A stretch of 64,000 bases of DNA from contig CAVOSE010000017.1 in NCBI GenBank assembly GCA_963698775.1, forward strand, positions 22,871 through 86,870, in the 5' to 3' direction. Below are positions 54,561 to 62,001 of this stretch, in pieces. This stretch comes from Thiohalocapsa sp963698775 (GTDB lineage Bacteria > Pseudomonadota > Gammaproteobacteria > Chromatiales > Chromatiaceae). How positions within the stretch are numbered: the stretch's first letter is position 1; every line of letters begins with the position of its first letter. Below the pieces are notes generated by a model, which ran no database searches, was not told the origin of the DNA, and saw nothing but the letters and a program-made list of their open reading frames with translations. The translations under genes and the position numbers were made by a program.

Positions 54561-54658
54561 CATCAGCAATAGGGGTCCGACCCCTTTTTTGGCATCATGG
54601 AGCGGCTGGCCGTCGCCGAACGGTCATCAGCAATAGGGGTCCGACCCCTTTTTTGGCA
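54561..54658 (+). repeat. 34-bp direct repeat carrying terminator-like hairpins
   Basis: A 34-nt unit (54561–54594 and 54625–54658, 64-bp period) holds the perfect inverted repeat GGGGTCCGACCCC followed by TTTTTT. Each copy looks like a Rho-independent terminator for the plus strand, and the first lies 77 bp after nrdA. The copies probably arose as mobile repeats; termination is a possible side effect. Confidence 0.6.
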
Positions 54659-54680
54659 CGAAAGAGAAACGGAGAACTGA

Positions 54681-54746
54681 ATGTTAGAAGCACTTTGGTC
54701 TGTCGAATTTTGGTCAAATGTTAGAACTCTTGGCGCTGGAGTAGTA
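54681..54746 (+). pseudogene. GrlR-like regulator, N-terminal fragment only
   Basis: ATG 54681 has a GGAG ribosome site and begins MLEALWSVEFWSNVRTLGAG then VV. This closely resembles the start of GrlR-family proteins (small beta-barrel regulators, about 120 residues). After residue 22 the similarity stops where the sequence enters a GGGGGTCAGACCC-type repeat (from about 54753). The codon use is AT-richer than in the flanking genes. I infer a horizontally gained gene cut by a repeat insertion; the family match is from memory of a short segment. Confidence 0.45.
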
Positions 54747-54969
54747 GAAAAAATGGGGGTCAGACCCTGCAGATCCTTGCCTAAACCTAAGGGTGAAGAG
54801 CGAGCTCCCCATATCCGAGGAAATGGGGGACAGACCACGTTTAATCGCAGGACGAAAATCAGCGAAAATCAGGGACACACCACCATTTCTCTTCCCGACT
54901 GACAGACACTTCGACTGCTGGGCCAACAGGTCTAAGCACACGCTTCGTGCAGGGCCGGAAGAAAGATAT

Positions 54970-55117
54970 CTCGCGCAGAGACGCAAAGACGCAGAGAAAA
55001 GAGGAAGCCTGAATCATGACGTACACCGAAGCACCAATGCGGAAACTTGTATGGAGCATTCGCTCAACATAAAACAGCTCTCTTTCTTCCCTTTGCGCCT
55101 CTGCGTCTCTGCGCGAG
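54970..55117. repeat. 16-bp inverted repeat flanking about 116 bp
   Basis: CTCGCGCAGAGACGCA (54970–54985) recurs in inverted form as TGCGTCTCTGCGCGAG (55102–55117), with continued weaker similarity inwards. The enclosed sequence has no convincing gene. This repeat type is familiar from many unrelated bacteria around accessory genes. Confidence 0.6.
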
Positions 55118-55394
55118 CGATAACGGGGTCACACAGACACGCGGGCAGGCCTTGCTTTTTGACTTTTTTTCCGCCTGAAATCTGAAAGATAGCAACTAAC
55201 TTTTTATAAAACCTATTTCTAAAGAGGCTCTCGCGGAGCAGCGGAGGTAAAGAGATTCCCCGCCTCATCTTCATCTCAGAGCCTCCGTGCCTCCGTGCCC
55301 CCGTGTGAAAATATGAATCTAGATGACCGACCAAGCGATGATCAAGACCCATAGAAAACGACGCCGCAAACCGACATCATTCAGGTATTAACCA

Positions 55395-55961
55395 ATGCCA
55401 AAGACAGCACAGAAAATCTACCAGTTAAAGGTGACGCTGAAGGGTTCCAAACCACCCATCTGGCGACGCTTCCTCATCGCCAGTTCGGTCACGCTTCCCG
55501 AGTTGCATGGCGCCTTGCAGGTCATCATGGGATGGACCGACTCTCATCTGCATCAATTCACGGCTGGAGGACGGGAGTTCGGCGTACTTGACCCGAATTT
55601 CGGGTTGGATGACGTCACGGATGAGAAGGGAGTCAGGCTAGACCGGCTACTCGCCAACGAGAAAGACTCCATGCGCTACGAGTACGACTTCGGCGACGGC
55701 TGGGAACATGTGATCTTACTGGAGAAGGCGTTGCCACCCGAACCCAACAAGGTTCTCCCAGTCTGTATTAAGGCCAAAGGGGCATGCCCGCCGGAGGACG
55801 TTGGCGGCCTGTGGGGATATTACAATTTTCTGGATACGATCAAGGATCCAAAGCATTCGGAGCACGAAGAACTCAAGGAATGGGTGGGCGGGGATTTCGA
55901 TCCCGACGCCTACGATATCGACTGGGTCAACCAACAGCTCGTGGCATTTGATCGGGCTTAG
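55395..55961 (+). CDS. Plasmid pRiA4b ORF-3 family protein
   Basis: 188 residues with the family pattern: YQLKVTLKGSKPPIWRRFLI, LPELHGALQVIMGWTDSHLH, MRYEYDFGDGWEHVILLEKA, CIKAKGACPPEDVGGLWGYY, and GDFDPDAYDIDWVNQQL. Cytoplasmic; function unknown, though the family is common on plasmids and islands, often next to DUF6398 and SEC-C proteins. Its presence supports the accessory nature of the nrdA–nrdB gap. Confidence 0.92.
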   Translation: MPKTAQKIYQLKVTLKGSKPPIWRRFLIASSVTLPELHGALQVIMGWTDSHLHQFTAGGREFGVLDPNFGLDDVTDEKGVRLDRLLANEKDSMRYEYDFGDGWEHVILLEKALPPEPNKVLPVCIKAKGACPPEDVGGLWGYYNFLDTIKDPKHSEHEELKEWVGGDFDPDAYDIDWVNQQLVAFDRA

Positions 55962-56057
55962 TGCAGGTACCGCATACCGCCGACGACGTAGCGGCCTTTG
56001 CTGTCGCTCAGGCCATAGTCTTGGACGACGCGTAGAACGTTCGCGGAGACAGCCCTC

Positions 56058-56363
56058 ATGGCAAAGATCAAAAAGAAACTTACTCCTGCTCAAAAAAGAG
56101 CCAAGAGAGCGGCAAAAGCAGAGAGGCAAAAGAAGTATACGTGGGTCTTCATGAACGGAAAGCAGGTTAGAGTGAAGCGACCTGAAACAATTGACGGCAT
56201 GGATGTCGATGAATTTATTAGAAGGAATGCGGATCCGATCTGGTTACACCAAAATGAAATGTGGGAGTATATAGATCAAGGAGAAGAAGACGAAGAAGAA
56301 CGGGCGGGGTCGGAGCAAGCCGCAACAGAACTGGCCAAACCGCAATCCCGTGAACATGCCTAG
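56058..56363 (+). CDS. Lysine-rich small hypothetical protein
   Basis: 101 residues: a strongly basic start (MAKIKKKLTPAQKRAKRAAK), a central part (KQVRVKRPETIDGMDVDEFI, ADPIWLHQNEMWEYIDQG) and an acidic end (EEDEEERAG). The opening region suggests nucleic acid binding, but that is inference. Codon use is much AT-richer (AAA, AGA, CAA) than in the conserved genes around it, which suggests recent transfer. A weak ribosome site precedes ATG 56058. No family recognised. Confidence 0.6.
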   Translation: MAKIKKKLTPAQKRAKRAAKAERQKKYTWVFMNGKQVRVKRPETIDGMDVDEFIRRNADPIWLHQNEMWEYIDQGEEDEEERAGSEQAATELAKPQSREHA

Positions 56364-56418
56364 CCAGCTGGAAAAGGTTGGCATCGGGCGGCTGGCTCAA
56401 CACTCTACAGGTATCTAG

Positions 56419-56973
56419 ATGGCAAAGTGCCCCGTCTGCAATTCACGAAAAGGCAAGAGACAGTGTTTGATCGCCGAAGCACCGATCTGCAGTCTCTGTT
56501 GCGGGACCACGAGAACCGCGGACGCATGCGCGGGCTGTAGCTTTTACCAGGCGCCCAAGCGCGACTACAACTCGGTGCCTGCCTATACCGTCTCGGAGAT
56601 GGACGGAAACGAAGAACTGGAGCGCTGCGGGAACGCGATCGAAGGGGCCTTGTGCGCATACGACACAAGACAGGAGAACGCGCTGACCGACAAGGACGCG
56701 ATCAGGATCATCGAGTTATTGATCGATCATTATCATTTTGAGGATCAGACCATCGCTGAAGAAAGCCGATTGCTCCAAGACGGCGTTGAGCAGGTTGAAC
56801 AGGCGATCAAAGAGGATTTGGCGGGCATCAGCCGCGAAAGGCTCGTGAAGGTGCTAGGGGTCATTCGTTTCGTTGCGCGGCGCAGGACGAAACTGGGAAA
56901 GGAATATATGCAGGTGATCCACCAATATGTCGGGCTGCGCGTGGCACCGGGGATCCGCGCTCTGTCCGGGTAA
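56419..56973 (+). CDS. Hypothetical protein with N-terminal zinc-ribbon-like cysteines
   Basis: 184 residues. The first 45 carry many cysteines in pairs (AKCPVCNSRKGKRQC, ICSLCCGTTRTADACAGCSF), enough for two zinc sites. The rest is helical (ALTDKDAIRIIELLIDHYHF, VEQAIKEDLAGISRERLVKV, LGKEYMQVIHQYVGLRVAPG). Probably cytoplasmic. I do not know a characterised member. It follows the lysine-rich gene by 55 bp and may share its transcript. Confidence 0.7.
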   Translation: MAKCPVCNSRKGKRQCLIAEAPICSLCCGTTRTADACAGCSFYQAPKRDYNSVPAYTVSEMDGNEELERCGNAIEGALCAYDTRQENALTDKDAIRIIELLIDHYHFEDQTIAEESRLLQDGVEQVEQAIKEDLAGISRERLVKVLGVIRFVARRRTKLGKEYMQVIHQYVGLRVAPGIRALSG

Positions 56974-56990
56974 GGGTTGAGCATTGTCTT

Positions 56991-57060
56991 GGTTCGAGGA
57001 ATAGTCCGCACAGCGGATCCTGCCAGGAGCACCGTCGCTGTAGGGTCCGCTGTGCGAACC
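56991..57060. repeat. Palindromic repeat, family 3 (CGCACAGCGGACCCT type)
   Basis: CGCACAGCGGATCCT (57007–57021) is matched in inverted form by AGGGTCCGCTGTGCG (57042–57056) with one mismatch; GGTTCG (56991–56996) and CGAACC (57055–57060) extend the outside. It separates the zinc-ribbon gene from the DUF6398-like gene and may form an RNA hairpin. Confidence 0.6.
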
Positions 57061-57122
57061 TTCCCCGCATTTGTTGACATCGAGACACTGGTTGATCTCG
57101 CGCATACGGCGCCGAAACTGCA

Positions 57123-57440
57123 ATGAGCACAGAAAAGATCAAAGTTCCAAAGGCCATGGCCGAGCGTTACGCGGCCATCACCGCGTTGACCGACGCCTTC
57201 TGCAACGAGTCGAAACGGATACGCGACCTGTTGCGGATGGGGATGTTCGATCCCGATTGGACCCTGCCGTCGCGGCTGGCCGATAACCCGAGGGTCTGGC
57301 TGGTCGCGATCGATGGTTTCGTTCTAGACGCCCGCTCGCTGAAGCGCGACCAACAAGCCCTGCTGCATGCGGCGGGACTAATTCCATTTGTCCATGCAGA
57401 TCGAAAAGCGGCCAGCGACGGCTGCGAAGACGGTGCTTGA
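57123..57440 (+). CDS. DUF6398-like protein with an apparent internal deletion
   Basis: 105 residues. The start KVPKAMAERYAAITALTDAF matches the N-terminus of DUF6398 proteins. The later part, IRDLLRMGMFDPDWTLPSRL then DNPRVWLVAIDGFVLDARSL, matches what I recall as their C-terminus. The middle of the family (roughly 60 residues) is absent: AFCNE is followed at once by SKRIRDLLRM. Either this is a shortened natural form or an in-frame deletion allele. It lies 12 bp... upstream of the next gene with stop and start nearly touching (57440 and 57443). Confidence 0.55.
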   Translation: MSTEKIKVPKAMAERYAAITALTDAFCNESKRIRDLLRMGMFDPDWTLPSRLADNPRVWLVAIDGFVLDARSLKRDQQALLHAAGLIPFVHADRKAASDGCEDGA

Positions 57441-57442
57441 CC

Positions 57443-58075
57443 ATGAACTACAACGCCATCCTGGAAGCACTGAACCAGGCCAGCCTGTTCGAACTGCACC
57501 GACTCAATGCAGCAATCCGCAACCAGCTTGAGGACCCCGCCCGAATCCGCAAAGTCAAGCAGGCACTGCGTGTCGGACAGACGATCACCTGGTTCGATGA
57601 GCAAGAGAACCGGCTAGTGGAGGCACGGTTGCTGGAGATCAGGCGGACGCGGGCGCTGGTTCAGAACATCAGCGACGGTAAGCGCTGGAATATCCAGTTC
57701 TATCTGATCAACGTCGACGGCCAGGATGTGGAGATCGCCGCGCAAGGCCGACGCAAACTGGATCGAAATAGCCTCAGCGTCGGTGATCAGGTCGCCTTCA
57801 AAGATCGCCACGGACATGAGCGGTTTGGCGAGGTCGTGAAGTTGAATCCCAAGTCGGCGGCAGTGATGGTCGGCACGGTACGCTGGCGAGTCTCTTATGG
57901 GCTTCTGATGCCGGTCATCGACGGCGACCTGGGTGGCGCTGATCCGCACGCGTTGCCAGGGGATTTCACCAAGCTACCGAACGATGATCATCCCCTGCTT
58001 CCGACACAGGCGCCCCAGGGCAGCCTGTTCGCGGACGACGCCACTCGGCATGACGAACCAAGCCAGCGTGACTAA
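57443..58075 (+). CDS. Conserved hypothetical protein
   Basis: 210 residues from ATG 57443 (a TTG six bases earlier is possible). No signal or membrane helix. The start NAILEALNQASLFELHRLNA is helical; the middle (VGQTITWFDEQENRLVEARL, SLSVGDQVAFKDRHGHERFG, EVVKLNPKSAAVMVGTVRWR) has repeated short strands like small SH3/KOW-type barrels, which could bind nucleic acid or protein. That reading is inference. It follows the DUF6398-like gene by 2 bp, so the two are probably co-translated. Confidence 0.7.
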   Translation: MNYNAILEALNQASLFELHRLNAAIRNQLEDPARIRKVKQALRVGQTITWFDEQENRLVEARLLEIRRTRALVQNISDGKRWNIQFYLINVDGQDVEIAAQGRRKLDRNSLSVGDQVAFKDRHGHERFGEVVKLNPKSAAVMVGTVRWRVSYGLLMPVIDGDLGGADPHALPGDFTKLPNDDHPLLPTQAPQGSLFADDATRHDEPSQRD

Positions 58076-58150
58076 CGTTTAAATCATGCCAAAACCCATG
58101 ACGACATTGCGCCGCGCGCGCCAGCAACAGACCGACTTAGAGGCAACGCT

Positions 58151-58903
58151 ATGGCCGCAGGCGCATTGGGGACAGGCATCCCGTGGTGGGATCTACCGGA
58201 CTACGGGCGGGTGGCGATCGTCCTCGCGGGCTTGGTCACCATTGCGGGCCTCGGCACATTTTTGGTGCGGCTTCGCCAGCGAGGAACGGCGCAGGACTCG
58301 CATGCAGCCCTCACTGATCCCGGCGAGCGGCAGCCAAGCCTCCGACACGGGATCGCCACCCAACCAATGGCGCCCGCAATGAACAACCGGCCCGCAGAAC
58401 AGGAGCACAATGGTCATCAGGAGTTGCCGACGCAGGCGCCGGACCCGGTGCTGCGCGTCCTACATCGGATCATGCATCTAGCGACCTATGTGCTCGCCAT
58501 CGCGATGGTCGTGGTCATTTTGGAAGGTGTCGTGAGCGTGATCCACACGCTGTACCTGAGCATGACGACGCCGCCATTCTTCATCGTGCCAGACATCGTC
58601 AAGACCTTCGGGGCCTTTCTCGCGGTGCTGATTGCCTACGAGATCTTCGCCAACATCACCCTCTACATCCGTTCGGACGTCTTCCCGGTGAAGCTGGTTG
58701 TCGCCACCGCGGTAATGGCCGTCGCCCGAAAGATCATCGTCCTGGATATGGACGAATATACGGCCCTGGATCTCATCGGTATCGGTGCCGTGGTGCTCGG
58801 ACTTGGCGTCGCCTACTGGCTCATTTCTCAGGCGGACATGCGCTGCGGGCCGGCACGCTCCAGCGCCGTTGATACGCCGACGCCGGGTGGCCCGCATGAG
58901 TAG
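58151..58903 (+). CDS. PsiE-family inner-membrane protein
   Basis: 250 residues. An N-terminal helix (VAIVLAGLVTIAGLGTFLVR), then a hydrophilic stretch, then the PsiE domain from about residue 95 with four helices (YVLAIAMVVVILEGVVSVIH; FFIVPDIVKTFGAFLAVLIA; SDVFPVKLVVATAVMAVARK; LIGIGAVVLGLGVAYWLI). PsiE is induced by phosphate starvation in E. coli, but its role is unknown. A start at ATG 58379 would give only the PsiE domain and cannot be excluded. Confidence 0.82.
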   Translation: MAAGALGTGIPWWDLPDYGRVAIVLAGLVTIAGLGTFLVRLRQRGTAQDSHAALTDPGERQPSLRHGIATQPMAPAMNNRPAEQEHNGHQELPTQAPDPVLRVLHRIMHLATYVLAIAMVVVILEGVVSVIHTLYLSMTTPPFFIVPDIVKTFGAFLAVLIAYEIFANITLYIRSDVFPVKLVVATAVMAVARKIIVLDMDEYTALDLIGIGAVVLGLGVAYWLISQADMRCGPARSSAVDTPTPGGPHE

Positions 58904-58997
58904 CAATCCCATGACGCAGCCGGGGACCAGCGGTGACGCCATGCAGCGACCGATCGGCCGGGCCTTGGCGATGCGCCGTCCGCCCCGGGATGGTGCG

Positions 58998-59270
58998 TTA
59001 CCAGTCCGCGGCGTGGTCGCGCGCGTGGAGCTGCTCGGCGGTGGGAAAAACGATCGTGCCAGCGTCGTCCACCAGATGGATCGACAGGGTTGGACAGCCC
59101 TCGGCGATGGTTCGCAGGCGAGCCTGGTCGGCGATGAGTCCACCGGTGGACGCGGCCTTGAGTTCGCCGTTGGGTCGGTCCTCACGGAACAGCTCCGGAT
59201 TGGAGACCCAGCAGGTGCCGCAGCCAATGCAGGAGGGTTGGTCGACGTCGAGTTTCTGAATCATGGGCAT
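58998..59270 (-). CDS. Single-cluster ferredoxin
   Basis: 90 residues from ATG 59270 (MPMIQKLDVDQPSCIGCGTC); ATG 59264 is equally possible. The cluster motif is CIGCGTC with a distant Cys-Pro (EGCPTLSIHL), as in small [4Fe-4S] or [3Fe-4S] ferredoxins. WVSNPELFRED is also typical. A cytoplasmic electron carrier. It is convergent with psiE and divergent from a small membrane protein gene; whether it serves the nearby reductase NrdB is unknown. Confidence 0.88.
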   Translation of the reverse strand: MPMIQKLDVDQPSCIGCGTCWVSNPELFREDRPNGELKAASTGGLIADQARLRTIAEGCPTLSIHLVDDAGTIVFPTAEQLHARDHAADW

Positions 59271-59443
59271 AGCAATCGGGGCAAAGCGGCGGGGCGGTCG
59301 GTGAAAGCGGAGATTGTAGCCCAACAGCCCCGTTCCCTGACCTTGACCGACCGCAACCCAAATGCGATTGATGCCATTCCGCCCGCGGCTTGGCGGGCGA
59401 GTTGCCAAGGCCAACCCCTCATGCAGCGGCAAGGCGGGCAGCG

Positions 59444-59725
59444 ATGATCCGCACTTGCCGCATCTGGCTGCTTGGCGTCGTTGTGGTGGTGCTCGCCGCG
59501 GGCACCACCTTGATGATGGCGGCACGCGCCGAGAACCGCGGCGAGGCAGACTCGCTGCTGTCCGCGTTGTTGACGGCGCCCGCCCGGCCGATGCCGCCCG
59601 GCCCGCAGCCCACCGCCACAGCCGCCGATCGCAACAGTACGGTGGACCCAAGGTTGGCCTCGCGCACCGATGCGGAGTTGGCCATGGCCCAGGCCAAATC
59701 GAATTCACAGCGAGCCGGGCGCTGA
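59444..59725 (+). CDS. Small membrane-anchored hypothetical protein
   Basis: 93 residues from ATG 59444: MIRTCRIWLLGVVVVVLAAG forms one N-terminal helix or signal, followed by a Pro/Ala-rich, likely periplasmic tail (PARPMPPGPQPTATAADRNS). No family known. It precedes nrdB by 65 bp on the same strand and could be co-transcribed. The hydrophobic start looks genuine, but the tail is low complexity, so confidence is moderate. Confidence 0.45.
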   Translation: MIRTCRIWLLGVVVVVLAAGTTLMMAARAENRGEADSLLSALLTAPARPMPPGPQPTATAADRNSTVDPRLASRTDAELAMAQAKSNSQRAGR

Positions 59726-59790
59726 TGCCGCTTGAGCTTCGCACCGTCCACCGCAAAACCATCACCGACACACCCACAGGAGACCCACCA

Positions 59791-61173
59791 ATGTTGAACT
59801 GGGACGACCCTCTCGCCGCCGCCAAGCCGCGCACCCACAACGCGCCGCCACAGATCGACGCAGCGCCGATGGACGGAGCGGACGACGATTTCGCGCTGCC
59901 CCCGACGGTCGGCCGCTTGCAACCGCATACCACCGACGGCCATGTGCGCCCGGGCCAGGGCGTGGTCGCCAACGAGGCGCTGATGAACACCGCAGGCGCC
60001 GCGCCGGTGGTCAACCCCAACCCGATGCCGGCACAGCAGTCGCTACTCGATGAGCAATCGCCGGCCTTCGCCCCAAGCACCACGACAGCGCCGACCGCCG
60101 ACTACGACGATGCCCAGGGCGGCTATACCGGGCTGGAGGATCTCGAAATGGGCGCCGGGCGCGTCCGGGTCGACGACAAAAAGATCATCAACTGCCACGC
60201 CGATCTCAATCAGCTAGTCCCGTTCAAGTACGACTGGGCCTGGCAAAAATACCTCGATGGCTGCGCCAATCACTGGATGCCGCAAGAGGTCAACATGAAC
60301 GCGGACATCGCGTTGTGGAAGGACCCCAACGGCCTCACCGACGACGAGCGCACCATCATCAAGCGCAACCTGGGCTTCTTCTCCACCGCCGACTCGCTGG
60401 TGGCGAATAACCTGGTGCTGGCCGTCTACCGCCACATCACCAACCCGGAGTGCCGCCAATACCTGCTGCGCCAGGCCTTCGAGGAGGCACTGCACACCCA
60501 CGCCTATCAGTACGTAGTGGAAAGCTTAGGGCTGGACGAGGGCGAGATCTTCAACATGTACCGCGAGGTGCCGGCGGTGGCGCGCAAGGCCGAGTGGGCG
60601 CTGCCCTTCACGCAGTATCTGGCCGATCCGCACTTCCACACCGGCACGCCGGAGAACGATCAGAAGCTGCTGCGCGAAATGGTCGCCTTTTACATCATCT
60701 TCGAGGGCATCTTCTTCTATGTCGGTTTCGTGCAGGTGCTGAGCATGGGACGGCGCAACAAGATGACCGGCACCGCCGAGCAGTTTCAGTACATCCTGCG
60801 CGACGAGTCCATGCACATGAACTTCGGCATCGACGTGATCAACCAGATCAAGATCGAGAACCCGCGCCTTTGGAGCGAGACCTTCAAGCAGGAACTGGTC
60901 ACCATGATCCGCGAGGCGGTGGAATTGGAGGCGCTCTATGCCCACGAGACCATGCCCCGCGGCGTGCTCGGCCTCAATGCGCCGATGTTCGAGGAATACC
61001 TGCACTTCATCGCCAATCGACGCTGCGCGCAGATCGGCCTGCCGGAGCAATACCCGGGCGCGACGAATCCGTTCCCGTGGATGTCCGAGGTGCTGGACCT
61101 AAAAAAGGAGAAGAATTTCTTCGAAACGCGCGTCACCGAATACCAGACCGGTGGTGCCCTGAACTGGGATTGA
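59791..61173 (+). CDS. nrdB: Ribonucleoside-diphosphate reductase beta subunit
   Basis: 460 residues from ATG 59791 (AGGAG upstream); the frame is open to 59362 but without conserved sequence. Carries the di-iron site and tyrosyl radical used by NrdA. Ligands and radical site: ADIALWKDP (Asp), RQAFEEALHTHAYQY (Glu, His and, four residues on, Tyr), YIIFEGIFFYVGF (Glu), RDESMHMNFG (Glu, His). The Tyr is present, so class Ia chemistry is expected. The first ~120 residues are an unusual, mostly disordered Pro/Ala-rich extension beginning MLNWDDPLAA; the C-terminus ends GGALNWD, the likely NrdA-docking tail. Confidence 0.94.
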   Translation: MLNWDDPLAAAKPRTHNAPPQIDAAPMDGADDDFALPPTVGRLQPHTTDGHVRPGQGVVANEALMNTAGAAPVVNPNPMPAQQSLLDEQSPAFAPSTTTAPTADYDDAQGGYTGLEDLEMGAGRVRVDDKKIINCHADLNQLVPFKYDWAWQKYLDGCANHWMPQEVNMNADIALWKDPNGLTDDERTIIKRNLGFFSTADSLVANNLVLAVYRHITNPECRQYLLRQAFEEALHTHAYQYVVESLGLDEGEIFNMYREVPAVARKAEWALPFTQYLADPHFHTGTPENDQKLLREMVAFYIIFEGIFFYVGFVQVLSMGRRNKMTGTAEQFQYILRDESMHMNFGIDVINQIKIENPRLWSETFKQELVTMIREAVELEALYAHETMPRGVLGLNAPMFEEYLHFIANRRCAQIGLPEQYPGATNPFPWMSEVLDLKKEKNFFETRVTEYQTGGALNWD

Positions 61174-61251
61174 TGGCTGCTCGTGCTCCGATGCCCGCCC
61201 ATCGGAGCCGCGGTGCGGTATGGGTGCGTAGTAGGCGCGGTGTGGTGCGTT

Positions 61252-61353
61252 GTAGGTGCGGCTTCAGCCGCACAGTACGCCTCAGCTGTGCTGCTGTTGT
61301 TACGGCGTTCGCAGCGCCACACGTTTAACCAGTGCGGCCGAAGCCGCACCTAC
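61252..61353. repeat. Inverted pair of palindromic repeat, family 1
   Basis: GTAGGTGCGGCTTCAGCCGC (plus AC, 61252–61273) and a reverse copy GTGCGGCCGAAGCCGCACCT (plus AC, 61332–61353) flank 58 bp. Same family as at 7339–7396 and 48316–48337. It fills the gap between nrdB and the convergent panD. Confidence 0.8.
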
Positions 61354-61404
61354 ACCGCACCTGAAACGGCGAAGCCAGCTGGGCGGGCGGCGCTGCGGGG
61401 GATA

Positions 61405-61785
61405 TCAGGCGGCTTGGGCGGGGATGTGGTCGTTGGTGCCGATGACGGCGTTGAGCTCGTCGCAGTAGACCAGCGAGGGTTTAAAGGCGGCGGCTTCCTG
61501 CTCCGTCATGCCGGCGTAGCAGCAGATGATCACGCGGTCGTTTGGGGATGCCTTGTGCGCGGCGGCGCCATTGACCGAGATGATGCGCGAGCCAGCCTCG
61601 GCACGGATCGCATAGGTGCTGAAGCGCTCACCATTGGTGAGGTTGTAGATGTGGAGCTGCTCATACTCACGGATACCCGCCAGACGCATCAGGTCCTCGT
61701 CGATGGCGCACGAACCCTCGTACTCCAACTCCGCGTGGGTGACGCAGGCGCGGTGCAGCTTGCACTTAAGCAACGTCAATTGCAT
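61405..61785 (-). CDS. panD: Aspartate 1-decarboxylase
   Basis: 126 residues. Makes beta-alanine for pantothenate. The self-cleavage site is in YEGSCAIDEDLM (Gly24-Ser25), where Ser becomes the pyruvoyl cofactor. Other signature segments: KCKLHRACVTHAELEYEG, NLTNGERFSTYAIRAEAGS, NGAAAHKASPNDRVIICCYA. It is the last gene of the panB–panC–panD set on the minus strand, 216 bp after panC, with a long palindrome in the gap. Confidence 0.97.
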   Translation of the reverse strand: MQLTLLKCKLHRACVTHAELEYEGSCAIDEDLMRLAGIREYEQLHIYNLTNGERFSTYAIRAEAGSRIISVNGAAAHKASPNDRVIICCYAGMTEQEAAAFKPSLVYCDELNAVIGTNDHIPAQAA

Positions 61786-61908
61786 GTCCGATACCTCCCG
61801 GTGGACGGGTTCTGACCCCGTCGCGTCTAAGCGTTAAATCTGTCGTTCGATGACGCCCGCGGCAAGGCCTGTTCGATAACCACATCGGACGAAGCATTTT
61901 GCTGCGGT

Positions 61909-61950
61909 GCAATATAACGATCATTGTCTCAGTGCAATGATCGGTATTGC
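61909..61950 (-). promoter_or_regulatory. 42-bp palindrome between panC and panD
   Basis: CGATCATTG (61918–61926) pairs perfectly with CAATGATCG (61935–61943), and GCAATA (61909–61914) with TATTGC (61945–61950). It lies about 125–165 bp upstream of the panD start in an AT-richer patch. It could be an operator for a separate panD promoter, or an RNA hairpin that trims the operon message. Confidence 0.5.
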
Positions 61951-62001
61951 AACCAAATATTCACTGGGCGCAGCCCGCAGTCAACCGCTAGGCCGGGTGG
62001 T

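Larger units (their letters stand above)
54485..55394. other. Repeat-rich intergenic patch after nrdA
   Basis: 910 bp without an intact gene, lower in GC than its flanks. It contains a 34-bp direct repeat with terminator-like hairpins, an N-terminal gene fragment (GrlR-like), fragments of the GGGGTCAGACCC / GGGACAGACCACGTTT type that usually mark REP-associated transposase scars, a 16-bp inverted repeat of the CGCAGAGACGCA type, and a CCTCCGTGCCTCCGTG repeat near 55289–55304. It reads as a landing site for several repeat families. Confidence 0.6.

Noticed and set aside
54561..54658. Twin repeats considered as the start of a CRISPR array
   Set aside because: Only two copies, the unit is itself a GC hairpin with a T-run, and no cas gene is nearby.
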